The position numbers were made by a program, and so were the translations under genes. From Lamellibrachia columna (lineage: Eukaryota > Annelida > Polychaeta > Sabellida > Siboglinidae), in the NCBI GenBank assembly GCA_963662155.1, contig OY759269.1:5171470-5235469 (forward strand): a DNA stretch of 64,000 bases, given 5' to 3'. Of this stretch, positions 1-12,083 are shown in pieces. How positions within the stretch are numbered: position 1 is the first letter of the stretch; every line of letters begins with the position of its first letter. The notes under the pieces were generated by a model that saw nothing but the letters and a program-made list of their open reading frames with translations, made no database searches and was not told the DNA's origin.

Positions 1-1813
1 TCTACATTGACACTGCTATGGCTGGGTCTACATGGACACTGCTATGGCCGGATCTACATTGACACTGCTATGGTTGGGTCTACATGGACACTGCTATGGA
101 TGGGTCTATATGGACACTGCTATGGCCGGATCTACATTGACACTGCTATGGCTGGGTCTACATGGACACTACTATGGCTGGGTCTACATGGACACTGCTA
201 TGGCCGGATCTACATGGACACTACTGTGGTTGGGTCTACATGGACACTGCTATGGCCGGATCTACATGGACACTGCTATGGCTGGGTCTACATGGACACT
301 ACAGTGGCTGGGTCTACATGGACACTACTATGGCTGGGTCTACATGGACACTGCTATGGCTGGGTCTACATGGACACTGCTATGGCTGGGTCTACATGGA
401 CACTGCTATGGCTGGGTCTACATGGACACTGCTATGGCTGGGTCTACATGGACACTGCTGTTGCTGGGTCTACATGGACACTACTATGGCTGGGTCTACA
501 TGGACACTGCTATGGCTGGGTCTACATGGACACTGCTATGGCTGGGTCTACATGGACACTGCTATGGCTGGGTCTACATGGACACTGCTATGGCCGGATC
601 TACATGGACACTGCTATGGCTGGGTCTACATGGACACTGCTATGGCCGGATCTACATTGACACTGCTATGGCTGGGTCTACATGGACACTGCTACGGCTG
701 GGTCTATATGGACACTGCTATGGCTGGGTCTACATGAACACTGCTACGGCTGGGTCTACATGGACACTGCTATGGCTGGGTCTACACGGACACTGCTATG
801 GCTGGGTCTACATGGACACTGCTATGGCCGGATCTACATTGACACTGCTATGGCTGGGTCTACATGGACACTGCTATGGCCGGATCTACATTGACACTGC
901 TATGGCTGGGTTGACATGGACACTGCTATGGCCGGATCTACATTGACACTGCTATGGCTGGGTCTACATGGACACTGCTATGGCTGGGTCTACATGGACA
1001 CTGCTATGGCCGGATCTACATTGACACTGCTATGGTTGGGTCTACATGGACACTGCTATGGCCGGATCTACATTGACACTGCTATGGCTGGGTCTACATG
1101 GACACTGCTATGGCCGGATCTACATTGACACTGCTATGGATGGGTCTATATGGACACTGCTATGGCCGGATCTACATTGACACTGCTATGGCTGGGTCTA
1201 CATGGACACTACTATGGCTGGGTCTACATGGACACTACTGTGGTTGGGTCTACATGGACACTGCTATGGCCGGATCTACATGGACACTGCTATGGCTGGG
1301 TCTACATGGACACTACTATGGCTGGGTCTACATGGACACTACTGTGGTTGGGTCTACATGGACACTGCTATGGCTGGGTCTACATGGACACTGCTATGGC
1401 TGGGTCTACATGGACACTGCTATGGCTGGGTCTACATGGACACTGCTATGGCCGGATCTACATGGACACTGCTATGGCTGGGTCTACATGGACACTGCTA
1501 TGGCCGGATCTACATTGACACTGCTATGGCTGGGTCTACATGGACACTGCTATGGCTGGGTCTACATGGACACTGCTATGGCCGGATCTACATTGACACT
1601 GCTATGGTTGGGTCTACATGGACACTGCTATGGCCGGATCTACATTGACACTGCTATGGTTGGGTCTACATGGACACTGCTATGGCCGGATCTACATGGA
1701 CACTGCTATGGCTGGGTCTACATGGACACTACTGTGGCTGGGTCTACATGGACACTACTATGGCTGGGTCTACATGGACACTGCTATGGCTGGGTCTACA
1801 TGGACACTGCTAC
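1..1813 (+). repeat. 26-bp minisatellite, about 70 copies, runs off the left edge
   Basis: Units of 26 bp share the core GACACTGCTATGGCTGGGTC. Two main variants alternate irregularly: one with CTGGGTCTACATGG, the other with CCGGATCTACATTG. Because 26 is not a multiple of three, every frame cycles through all phases, and the unit is nearly stop-free. That produces long spurious frames in all three forward frames. The array begins before the window and ends at about 1813 with a partial unit. Confidence 0.97.
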
Positions 1814-2776
1814 TTTTTAAATTCGGTATCTGTGGATAAGTATTGTGAACGTCTATGAAACCTGCATGTTCTCCGGACGACGACGACGACGACGATGGTG
1901 ATGATGATACCGTCATGATTAGAGTTTGTACCACTTTATTCCAAATACCATGCTAGATTGTCCGAAAAAATGCCAAAATATCAAACACTTGTCTTTGTTA
2001 CAAAAGTTGTGCCTCCTAACACGCATTGCTGACACCGTCAGACCCCCGAGTCACACGCAAACTCGTAAATATGCAACGGTACTACTGCAAAAATTGCGTG
2101 ATATGCTAAATAACTTTACCTGCCCAGAGATCCGTGGAAATTTCCACAGCGACGTGAGCTGTGCGTGTTTCGTTGTTCGTACTCCAGGTGGCTCTGATAA
2201 TTCATAATCGCTCTCTTTTGAATAAGGGACGCGAATAATCTCCACAGAAAACTGCACCTGAAATAGCAAATGCGTGACAAAGTGTAGTTCTTTGTTCATA
2301 AATGCACCATGATGCAAGCAATAAGTTAGAAGATATGTGTTAATTATAATGTGTGCCCCACTATGTGGCCAGGTGGCGGTACAAACCAGTGGGTTACTAC
2401 CCAAAGCTGCACACAATGCCATGAACGATAGAAGTGGATTCGTCAACAAACTGACAGCTCGCAAGGGCTGCCTGCGTCTATGCAGTGTTGTACACAAATC
2501 CTCTCATGATACATGCACACATGTTTTGAATTATCATATCCATCAGAACGTTTAGGAAATCTAGGTTTTTGTTATTTCATTTTTATTTCGCAAGAATTAT
2601 GTTGTGAGTATTGGTGTCATAAGGGTTTCACGGATTGTGTCAAATAAATGCATCGTAGCCCGCATTGCTGACACCGTCAGACCACCGAATCACACGCAAA
2701 CTCGAAAATGTGCCACGGTACAAATCATACGTTTTAATGGTGCATAGGAATACATTTAAATGGGTCTTCATGACAT
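1814..2776. other. Non-coding stretch between two minisatellites
   Basis: This stretch holds a short GAC/GAT triplet run near 1873-1911. A segment of about 60 bp at 2023-2083 recurs at 2662-2720 in the same orientation with a few substitutions. I see no convincing exon; the short frames on both strands lack family motifs. Confidence 0.6.
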
Positions 2777-3310
2777 ATGTGCATGAGTGGGTGCGTGCAT
2801 GAGTGGGTGCGTGCATGAGTGGGTGCGTGCATGAGTGGGTGCGTGTATGAGTGGGTGCGTGTGCGTGTGGGTGCGTGCATGAGTGGGTGCGTGCATGAGT
2901 GGGTGCGTGCATGAGTGGGTGCGTGTGCGTGTGGGTGCGTGCATGAGTGGGTGCGTGTATGAGTGGGTGCGTGCATGAGTGGGTGCGTGTATGAGTGGGT
3001 GCGTGTGCGTGTGGGTGCGTGCATGAGTGGGTGCATGCATGAGTGCATGAGTGGGTGCGTGCATGAGTGCATGAGTGGGTGCATGCATGAGTGGGTGCAT
3101 GCATGAGTGGGTGCGTGCATGAGTGCATGAGTGGGTGCATGCATGAGTGGGTGCATGCATGAGTGGGTGCGTGTGCGTGTGGGTGCGTGCATGAGTGGGT
3201 GCATGCATGAGTGCATGAGTGGGTGCATGCATGAGTGGGTGCGTGTATGAGTGCATGAGTGGGTGCATGTATGAGTGCATGAGTGGGTGCATGCATGAGT
3301 GGGTGCGTGT
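2777..3310 (+). repeat. 16-bp GT-rich minisatellite, about 33 copies
   Basis: The unit is GAGTGGGTGCGTGCAT, with 8-bp and 12-bp derivatives such as GAGTGCAT and GTGCGTGTGG. The strand is strongly G/T biased. Apparent His/Thr/Pro-rich proteins on the minus strand are translations of this array. Confidence 0.95.
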
Positions 3311-3852
3311 TTGTGTCTTAGCCCGAAGGACCGTGTCTGTGGATGGGAATGTAAGCTGTACACATATGTAGCTCGATTGCGATTACATTTTATATACTTT
3401 CCTATTTCCTACTAGCCTATTAGTTGCTTGTTCCGGGACTCTGTGAAACCCATAAAGCATTTGCCTTTAGACGTCCCTGGAGATGATACTGGGTGATTTA
3501 CTGTTCTTTGCAACTTTCCACATTTGCGACGGTCATTGCCAATTTGTATCCTTAAAAATCGGGGGACGAGGCGGACTGATATGTTCAACAGTGAGGACGC
3601 ACTGGTCCTGCACTATAGACAGTGGTGGATATGTGAAGGAACAGTCTTCGAGCAGTAACGATTGCTTAGCTGAGAAGTCGATGGTAATTAAGCAACCCCA
3701 AATAAATCAAAGCGATTGAAATTTTAACAGCATTGTCAGGTGGCAAGTGGAAAAGGAAGCCATTGACTCGTCGAGGGTCCAAAAGATTGTTAACAACATG
3801 CGGCCTGCTCTTGACAGACATCTCTCAATTTAGTTTTTTACATATACGCTGG
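3311..3852. other. Stretch with no recognisable gene
   Basis: No motif, splice-supported exon or repeat was recognised. One short forward frame (3483-3719) has no recognisable family. Confidence 0.5.
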
Positions 3853-4395
3853 CATTTACACAATGTCAAACGTCACCCGAACGATACATTTACACAATGT
3901 CAAACGTCACCCGAACGATACATTTACACAATGTCAAACGTCACCCGAACGATACATTTACACAATGTCAAACGTCACCCGAACGATACATTTACACAAT
4001 GTCAAACGTCACCCGAACGATACATTTACACAATGTCAAACGTCACCCGAACGATACATTTACACAATGTCAAACGTCACCCGAACGATACATTTACACA
4101 ATGTCAAACGTCACCCGAACGATACATTTACACAATGTCAAACGTCACCCGAACGATACATTTACACAATGTCAAACGTCACCCGAACGATACATTTACA
4201 CAATGTCAAACGTCACCCGAACGATACATTTACACAATGTCAAACGTCACCCGAACGATACATTTACACAATGTCAAACGTCACCCGAACGATACATTTA
4301 CACAATGTCAAACGTCACCCGAACGATACATTTACACAATGTCAAACGTCACCCGAACGATACATTTACACAATGTCAAACGTCACCCGAACGAT
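3853..4395 (+). repeat. 34-bp minisatellite, 16 essentially identical copies
   Basis: The unit contains ACAATGTCAAACGTCACCCG followed by AACGATACATTT. I see no variation among copies before the truncated last one, which suggests very recent expansion or homogenisation. The unit has no stop codon in any forward frame, so three overlapping spurious frames of about 190-235 codons cross it. Confidence 0.96.
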
Positions 4396-5807
4396 TCGCG
4401 AAACCAGCTGTTGTACGTGATTTTTGTGGCGCGAAGATAATAATAAAAATATATAAAATACTTATATTGCGCTAATATCGTCGGTAGCGCATCAAAACAA
4501 AAGTGGCTAAGTAGTTCATACTCGATAAGTATGTAGGAAAATATAGCAACACGTCGTCGTAAACTAAAACCCCACCTGTTTAAACTTGCTTATCCTCCAT
4601 AGCTCCCCAGCGCACCAATCCAACTGTTTACAACTGGAACTGCTTATGGATTATGAACTGCTTAACCCCTTTTGTTTTGGTGCGCTGCCGAGTTTGGGTC
4701 TCCCGAGGATTTCAGCACAATATAAGTTTTTATATATTATAATATTTATTATTATAAGAAGTTCCATTTGTAAACAATTGGGTTGGGGAGCTATTGGGGA
4801 CAAGCAAGTATAAACGGGTGGGTTTTTAGTTTACAGCGAAATATTGTTATATTTCTTACAGACTTAGCACTTAAGTGCACTATCAGAATTTGCCTGTGTA
4901 GTGCAAGGAGTCGTAAGCTCTTGCCTTTTCTCCCGTGCATCTCCGAGCAACTCGGTTTGTAAAGTAGTAAACTGTATGATTCTTATTAACGCGCGGAGTT
5001 AATTGCTTCTGTTGGAGCGTGTGAAACGCCGACGACGCCTTTGTAAATAACACCTGTTGTTCTATATTACATACATCAATCCCATTGCGTCAGACGCCGT
5101 TCACAGGTGCAGGGTATAAATTAGTGATGAACGTGAACATTGTCCTTGTTATTTGACACAGTTGCTGCTTTGTACAGTGTTGTTGAATCTTCGTTTTTTC
5201 CATGTCATAAACATATATTTTACGTTTAAGAATAAATTCAACCACTTTATTATTTTTTAGAATATGTTTAAGACATGTTATCTGTTTTATACTTCAACAA
5301 TATATCCATTTTCTCATCATACAAATCCAGCATCAAGCCTCACTCGATTTATTCACCGGATGGTGGCGCTGCAGTATGTGGCAGGTGGTTGAATTGTATG
5401 GTTATACGCCGACATGGCGTGCACTCGGCCTCTAAGCCTCATATTGTAATGATGGTCACAACGTATAGCCGAATTAAAGAAATGCCAGCAAAAAATTAAT
5501 TACGAAAGTCTCATGCATCATAATGTCTGCCACATTAGCTCCGAACGCAACTAAAGTATTGTGAATATGGTGGGACAATATGGTGGGACAATATGGTGGG
5601 ACAACCTGAGAACATCCTATAAACAAATTGTACGGTGTGTAACTATTAACCAAATGAATAATGTACAATATATTATATCAATCAGTATTATGAATAGTGT
5701 TTATGGGGAGCGTGTAATAGATTTTAATATATTAAACACACGAACGGTTGTTGTAGCTCTCCTCTTTATCCCTGAAGTTCGGGGTGAAGCTGGCACCGGT
5801 ACTGGTC
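4396..5807. other. Mostly featureless stretch with a short 13-bp triplicate
   Basis: No gene is recognised. At 5561-5602 a 13-bp unit, ATGGTGGGACAAT, is repeated three times. The 5040-5140 segment, with CATACATCAA and GGTATAAATTAGTGATGA, resembles 15190-15260, so it is probably a diverged copy of the dispersed segment found upstream of the secreted-protein genes. Confidence 0.5.
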
Positions 5808-6545
5808 GTCGATTTTTTCCCCTTCATATTCCTCACTGAACAAGTTTCACTACCGTCTCCACATCCTCCCCATCCCTCGCTCTCGGTCTCCACGCGGACC
5901 ACCCCCTCCCACTCCAGCCCTATCTCTTCACGCAGTCCTCCTATCTCCGTCTCGGTCTTCCTGCTTCTACCCTACACTCTAAGCGCATCCGCTCCCTTCG
6001 TCAACCGTTCCCCTTCCATTCTCCTCACTTGTCTAGCCCCTTTAACCGGATTATCACCACCATAGCTTTTTGACACCAGCTTCCTCCCTCAGCTTCCTCC
6101 CTCAGCTCCTCCATCAGCTCCTCCCTCAGCTTCCTCCCTCAGCTTCCTCCCTCAGCTTCCTCCCTCAGCTTCCTCCATCAGCTCCTCCCTCAGCTTCCTC
6201 CCTCAGCTTCCTCCCTCAGCTTCCTCCCTCATCTTCCTCCCTCAGCTTCCTCCCTCAGCTTCCTCCCTCAGCTCCTCCCTCAGCTCCTCCCTCAGCTTCC
6301 TCCCTCAGCTTCCTCCCTCAGCTTCCTCCCTCAGCTTCCTCCCTCAGCTTCCTCCCTCATCTTCCTCCCTCAGCTCCTCCCTCAGCTCCTCCCTCAACTT
6401 CCTCCCTCAGCTTCCTCCCTCAGCTTCCTCCCTCAGCTCCTCCCTCAGCTTCCTCCCTAAGCTTCTTCCCTCAGCTCCTCTCTCAGCTCCTCCCTCAACT
6501 CCTCCCTCAGCTCCTCATTCGTTTGTTTATTCTTCTCCCTCACTT
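5808..6545 (+). repeat. C/T-rich tract with a 12/13-bp minisatellite
   Basis: The strand is nearly pure pyrimidine from about 5808. From 6070 to 6520 it becomes an array of CAGCTTCCTCCCT (13 bp) and CAGCTCCTCCCT (12 bp) units. Apparent Ser/Pro/Leu-rich frames are artefacts of the repeat. The long purine/pyrimidine strand asymmetry could favour triplex-type structure. Confidence 0.9.
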
Positions 6546-6597
6546 ATTCTCGCAATTGTTGTTTTTCCGTCTTCGCCGTCGTCTCTGGGCTGCATAG

Positions 6598-6975
6598 TTA
6601 GGCTGGTGTTACGCACCAGCTATGCATCTTTACTTTTTGCTTCCGAGATATGTGTATATTTCCCATCACATCTTGCATTTTCCTCCACGCATTTGCCCCA
6701 GCTTGTATTCTCCTGCGAATGTCCGTCTCCGTGCCACCGTCCCCGCAAACCGCTCCACCCAGGTATACACCGTTGTCTCGTTGGTTCAGTTTCTTCTCAT
6801 CCAGTCTTATATCTATACCTTTGTTTTGCTGCCCGACCCAAAACACCTCCGTCTTCTCCAGACTTACTCTCAATCCATGTCTAGCAAACATCTCCTTCCA
6901 TTCCAACCACCGTTCTTGAAGGTCTGTCTCAGTGTCCGCTACGACTACCAGGTCGTTTTCAGATATCGAAACATT
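6598..6975 (-). mobile_element. Non-LTR retrotransposon reverse-transcriptase fragment
   Basis: The minus strand encodes a LINE-type RT C-terminal piece. Visible blocks are LVVVADTETDLQERWLEWKE, MFARHGLRVSLEKTEVFW, GVYLGGAVCGDGGTETDI, RRRIQAGANAWRK and HISRKQKVK. These are typical of the region after the RT catalytic box (thumb and connection) of non-LTR elements. The catalytic aspartate box itself is missing or mutated: the residues before LVVVAD read SEND. The fragment ends at 6598 with VTPA and a stop, and is truncated at both ends. It is a dead copy. Confidence 0.8.
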
Positions 6976-7680
6976 TGTGAAAACGAACTTGTTTTGAAAT
7001 GATGTGGTTTATTTCTTTTAATTGTATAATGGTCATATTATGTCTCCCCTGTTAAACATATTGTATCCAGTTATAACATTTTCACCCTTAGCCGAACCTA
7101 GCTCCTTCGTAAATTCGGCGAATAAAGTCTGGCCAAAAACACAAGGATTGTCTGGATTGATTGAATGGTTACTGATACAGTACACCATACAAACTATCTA
7201 TGCGTGACAAGACACCGTAACTTCGGTCGCAAACTTGACGATGAATTAATTTCGAAGAATTGATGCACTTTAACTTAATTTGCGAAATGTATGGATGTGC
7301 TTGTGAAGCGGCCGAATGAAAGAACCACTTAAATTAATAAATTTATGTTCTGCAGCACTGACAGGTATTTGATATAAGATTGTGCATGTCTCATGTCATG
7401 ATGCTTACAGGTCGACAAGTGACAATTTTAAATCCGAGCACCTAGATTTTATATGTAACATTCGCATTAAAAAGTGTATCGAGGAAAATTCACGAAGCAA
7501 TCAATTTGTGCACGCCATGTCGGCGTGGACAACTGAGGCTGGTCTAAAGGCGGTTCCCATATGGCGTCGGATTTGTATGCTCAGAAAACGGGGATATATT
7601 ATTACAGAGTGTTTGGAAGCTTCCCGATCTCAACTCCCTTCATGATCCCCATCCCGCTATGTGGGGTTCGAGGCAAAAAG
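6976..7680. other. No recognised feature
   Basis: The sequence is AT-rich. One forward frame (7382-7645) has ordinary composition but no motif or splice support that I can recognise. Confidence 0.45.
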
Positions 7681-7682
7681 AA

Positions 7683-8365
7683 CAGAGTTTTTAGTTAGCA
7701 CTCTCCATGCTGTGGTAAGAAAAAATGCCTGCACGATGTCACCTTACTCAAACATCATATTGCAAATCAATCATGTGGCACCAACTGGACCAAATTTTCA
7801 GCTGACGTAGAAACGTAAGATGCTATCCATTAGATAGTTTTTTTAATTCTACCGGCGATCCGCGATGATCGGGTTACGTTGTTACGGGTTACGTTGTTAC
7901 GGGTTGCAAACACTCCACAGATTCCCCCGATATTCCACTTATCGTACTGATCGCGCGGACAATCGGGATGCGGAATGGGATTTGAGAGATCGGTGTGCTT
8001 GCAAGCACTCTCTATTGTTTAAGTATAAAACAACGAAAACATGGCAGTCTTATTACGAAGTGGTATCCTGAACTTAAGGAAGATATGAAATGTAATGAAC
8101 GTAGCAGATTCTGCAATCGTTATGTGGAATTCGATGCATCGAGAACTGAGTTTTAGTTCGCACTCTCCGTGTTGTGGTAAGAAAAATACTTACACGATGT
8201 CACCTTACTCAAACATCATATGGCACCAACAAGACCATGTGGCACCAACTAGACCATATATCCCACTGACATGGAAACGCAAGATGCTATCCATTTCCTA
8301 GTATTGTAGTACGCATATTAATCTTTTAAATTCTACCGGCGATCCGCGTAGATCGGGTTACGTTA
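7683..8365 (+). repeat. Direct duplication of about 200 bp
   Basis: 7683-7905 and 8154-8365 share a long diverged block. The shared landmarks are CACTCTCC, GATGTCACCTTACTCAAAC, AAGATGCTATCCATT and TTCTACCGGCGATCCGCG. The first copy also carries a tandem 15-bp unit, GGGTTACGTTGTTAC. The intervening sequence is not obviously coding. Confidence 0.75.
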
Positions 8366-8379
8366 TCACAGGTTACGTT

Positions 8380-9475
8380 ATGTTAAATCGTTGTGTAATA
8401 TTACAGCAAATAGTATACGAGCTGTTCATAGTTGGGCTACGTTTATATGATGCTGAAACGAAAATGTTGATGTTGTAATTGAATATATAATGAAAGCATG
8501 AGGAAAATTGCACATTATGGTTAGAAATTGTTCCTGTAGCGAGCTAATGTTGACACGGCTGTTCACCTGGATTCCGAAATATGTTGTGTGTTTTAGTAGC
8601 CGAATAGCCTCCGAATTATTGATAATTGTGGTAGGCGGCATTGGTAGGAAACCGAGTTAGTTCGCATTTTTCTAGATATGTTATATGACTGCTTGGAGGA
8701 AAGGCCTTCGTGCAGCTACCTTCTTTCAGTGGCTCCCTGCGCTGTGTGGGGTGTGGCAGGAAGTGGGGGTGGAAGGGGGGAAGTGGGGGTGGGAGGGGGG
8801 AAGTGCGGGTGGGAGGGGGGAAGCTGGCCTTACAAACAGTTGGAAGAAACCCTTGTTGTGTGCGTACTCACAATCATCTTTAATACATATAATAAACATT
8901 CTTGATTAGTCTTTTCGGGAGTAATAAACTGAATGTATTAAATCATAATTTTGGCTAGAAAAATCATTTTAAGAATTGTGCATTTAGGGCCAGCTACGAC
9001 TCACTTGTTACAGAACTTGTGGGTCCAAAAGATTGCTGCAATTTGGTGAATTGTTGTGCGTGTAATGTAAATCATAGAACCCAAGCAACGGATTGACCCA
9101 GAAACACTTACTGTGGACCCGTGCTTCATTTATGAAGTTGTAAAGCATGCGTTACCAACGGAGCAGGCAGAAACCCAACGGAGCAGGCAGCCAGTTAGTC
9201 ACATATAAGAATAGTTTGACGTGTTGATTGTTCAACGAAGCGTGATGCGTAACACAAAGGTGCTACGTCTACCGCTTTGGCGATATAAGTACCGGTTTTT
9301 CTTCAATAAATTTTTACATAACGTACCGATTTTATTTTGCGCGTACGTCTACCTCCAAAGTGCAATTTCAAAGTTAAAGTATAACGTACCGATTTTAAAT
9401 TCAATCATACCGCTGAGTCACTATGTAATGTGTATAAAATAAAAGTGTACATACATGTTTATTCGCTAGGTGGCT
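8380..9475 (+). repeat. Dispersed segmental repeat, copy 1
   Basis: 8380-8690 matches 54810-55140 and part of 46830-46900 (shared TTAGTAGCCGAATAG and ATTGGTAGGAAA). 8690-9475 matches 24160-24840 (shared CAACGAAGCGTGATGCGTAAC). At 8755-8825 there is a small G-rich tandem with unit GGGGGGAAGTGGGGGTGGGA. This sits in the same context (GTGTGGCAGGAA) as the 21-bp array at 17504 and the G-rich patch at 24205. Confidence 0.7.
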
Positions 9476-9479
9476 CTGT

Positions 9480-10400
9480 AGGCCACCCGTGAAACAAGTC
9501 GACTCGGAAATAGTTTACCTTGCGGCTTATTTTGAATGATCAGTCTAGCAACATTGTGTGGAGTCAATATATTGGCTTGTGATACTCCTTCCACACTCCC
9601 CTTTCGAGACTCCCACACGAGGCCGAATTCCATTTACCGCTCTGACGTCAATCTTCCGCATTTTTGTGTAATGTTACATGACACCTCTAGTAGCACTTCT
9701 CTTGGCACATACGTTAAAGGAAATAAGGTGCGGCGCATGCATTAAAGCCATGATGATGTGGTGCATACATTAGATGATTAAAACAAGAAAGCGGGGCGTA
9801 TGCATCATGGACAATGTGGAATGGTGAATGTGGTAAAGACTAGAGGGAGTGGAAGGGTTGGCTATTGGTGATATCATTAATGTGTTTACTGTTGCAATAG
9901 CTGTATAACTACAGCTTCACAACTATTGCGCTAGCAGTGCAATAGTATCAAGTTCGCTTTAAATAGGCTTTCATATAATTTCACTTGATGTGAGTTAAGC
10001 TAGCTGCATAAGGCACGTATTTGACAAATGTATCTTATGATCAATACAGTATTTAAATATGTAGGTTTGTGATTTATTCCCATAACGTTGAGTACACTGT
10101 GGGTGCATTATTATAAACCTTAACAAGAGCAGTTATTTAAGAAGTTATGTTGTCTTGTTCAGAAGGTGTGTTTTTTTACTGTTTGTGCACTCACAAGAAC
10201 TCCCAAAGTTTCTTTTACAAACCACCTTGTCCAAATACGGAGACAGCAGTGTGTAGTGTTTCATATTGACGGTGGTGCTCTTTCCAACATAACACCTGCG
10301 CATGTAATATAAAGCTTCAACAAGGGCTACCTGGCTGAAATAATTCTTATAGCATACAGACATAGAACCTGTGCAAACGCTATCACTTGGGATGCACTGC
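9480..10400 (+). repeat. Segmental repeat, copy 1 of 3
   Basis: This block is about 0.9 kb and recurs at 14118-15140 and, shortened, at 24840-25150. Landmarks include CAACATTGTGTGGAGTCAAT, TTTACCGCTCTGACGTCAA, ATAGCTGTATAACTACAGC and ATGTTGTCTTGTTCAGAAGG. No exon is recognised inside it. The copies contain non-overlapping stops, so it looks like duplicated non-coding DNA. Confidence 0.8.
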
Positions 10401-10480
10401 ATTACATTATGTTCTTTTGGTGTCCAGTGTTTGTGTTTAAATGTTTATGTTTAGATACACACAACTTTACTGGACACATG

Positions 10481-10632
<152 letters not shown>

Positions 10633-10823
10633 GTGAGGGTAAGTTATGTATACAAGAATAATAAAGATACCCCAACTGTGTGAAACTAGACTTGAACTTA
10701 CGCTTCATTCCCGAGTTCGTCGCTGTTCTTTCTAATGATTAAATAAACTAGCGGGGGGTAAGTGGTATGTATGGTAAATGGGTAAGTGGTATGTATGGTA
10801 AAGTACCCCCAGTATTTGCGATC

Positions 10824-11285
10824 GGTGTGTCTGTATGATGGTTTGTCTCTGACGGTGTGTCTGTGTGATGGTTTGTCTATGACGATGTGTCTGTATGATG
10901 GTTTGTCTCTGACGGTGTGTCTGTGTGATGGTTTGTCTCTGACGGTGTGTCTGTATGATGGTTTGTCTATGACGATGTGTCTGTATGATGGTTTGTCTCT
11001 GACGGTGTGTCTGTGTGATGGTTTGTCTCTGACGGTGTGTCTGTATGATGGTTTGTCTATGACGATGTGTCTGTATGATGGTTTGTCTCTGACGGTGTGT
11101 CTGTGTGATGGTTTGTCTCTGACGGTGTGTCTGTTTGATTGTTTGTCTCTGACGGTGTGTCTGTATGATGGTTTGTCTATGACGATGTGTCTTTATGATG
11201 GTTTGTCTCTGACGGTGTGTCTGTGTGATGGTTTGTCTCTGACGGTGTGTCTGTATGATGGTTTGTCTCTGACGATGTGTCTGTT
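10824..11285 (+). repeat. 30-bp minisatellite with 90-bp higher-order period
   Basis: About 15 units of 30 bp begin GGTGTGTCTGTATGATGG and continue TTTGTCTCTGAC. Diagnostic sites (A/G in TRTGATGG, C/A in GTCTMTGAC, GG/GA at the unit start) recur every third unit from unit 3 to unit 15. The sequence on both sides resembles the segment at 32440-32530, so the array grew inside a dispersed repeat. Confidence 0.92.
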
Positions 11286-11463
11286 TGCAACAGCTGAATA
11301 CCACAAATGTAAAACGATTATAGTCCACATTAAAAATAAATGAGTTAGTGCTGCCATCGGGTAGCCATGTCGGTAAAGCAAGCTATGTGTAAATATATCG
11401 AGGAACAACGAACAACAACAACTATGAAATACCTAGTAGTAGATATGGTGCTCATCGGCAAAA

Positions 11464-11655
11464 CGACCAGGGTCCTGGCGGATAAAGCTACAACGACCAA
11501 GGTCCTGGCGGACAAAGCTACAACGACCAAGGTCCTGGCGGACAAAACTACAACGACCAGGGTCCTGGCGGACAAAGCTACAACGACCAGGGTCCTGGCG
11601 GACACAACTACAAAGACCAGGGTCCTGGCGGACAAAGCTACAACGACCAGGGTCC
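11464..11655 (+). repeat. 30-bp minisatellite, about 6.4 copies
   Basis: The unit contains GACCAGGGTCCTGGCGGACA then AAGCTACAAC. It is unrelated in sequence to the 30-bp array just upstream. Open frames across it on both strands (repeating VLADKATTT) are repeat artefacts. Confidence 0.95.
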
Positions 11656-11879
11656 AAACCCATATGTATAATTCCCCGCCAGATTTAGTTTTAGCATATA
11701 AAGAATGCCCTTGTAGTCATTTGGCTTAGTTGTTTCACTGCAAAATAATGCATTTTAAGTGTAGGACTAAGGACGGAAAATTAATAAAACGCTCAGAAGC
11801 AAATCACATTTTTGTTTGTTAAATTGCTCTAGCTCAAATGGAAAATATATTACTCTGATTGTTTTAGCTTTGCGGTCTT

Positions 11880-12083
11880 CGGTTATAATTACACAATGTG
11901 TCATATAAGTCCAAACTGCCTACGGTTCTGACATCTAAAAAAACAAATGTTAGTTGAGAATCAGTCTACGTTTGAATCGAACCGTTTGAATCGAAATTGT
12001 TTATTTTTTAAGTTAATATATTTCATTATATATTATTTCGTCATCCTGCTAAAAAGTTGTAAAATGTTGTAATTTTTCTCAGG
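11880..12083 (+). repeat. Fragment of the dispersed 3'-flank repeat
   Basis: 11915-12080 resembles 23636-23895 (shared CTACGGTTCTGA, GTTAGTTGAGA and CCTGCTAAAAA). The matching left part lies before 11300, so 11300-11900 (holding the second 30-bp array) looks like an insertion into this repeat. Confidence 0.55.

Noticed and set aside
1..1839. Several 60-304 codon frames with repeating MDTAMAGSTWTLLWLGLHGH-type sequence
   Set aside because: They are the three frames of a 26-bp non-coding array. They have no unique flanking domain or splice support.
2640..3363. His/Thr/Pro-rich proteins on the minus strand
   Set aside because: Translations of the 16-bp GT-rich minisatellite.
3733..4475. Three overlapping 185-235 codon frames (NVTRTIHLHNVKRHPND)
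   Set aside because: Stop-free 34-bp unit; identical peptide permutations in all frames show it is an artefact.
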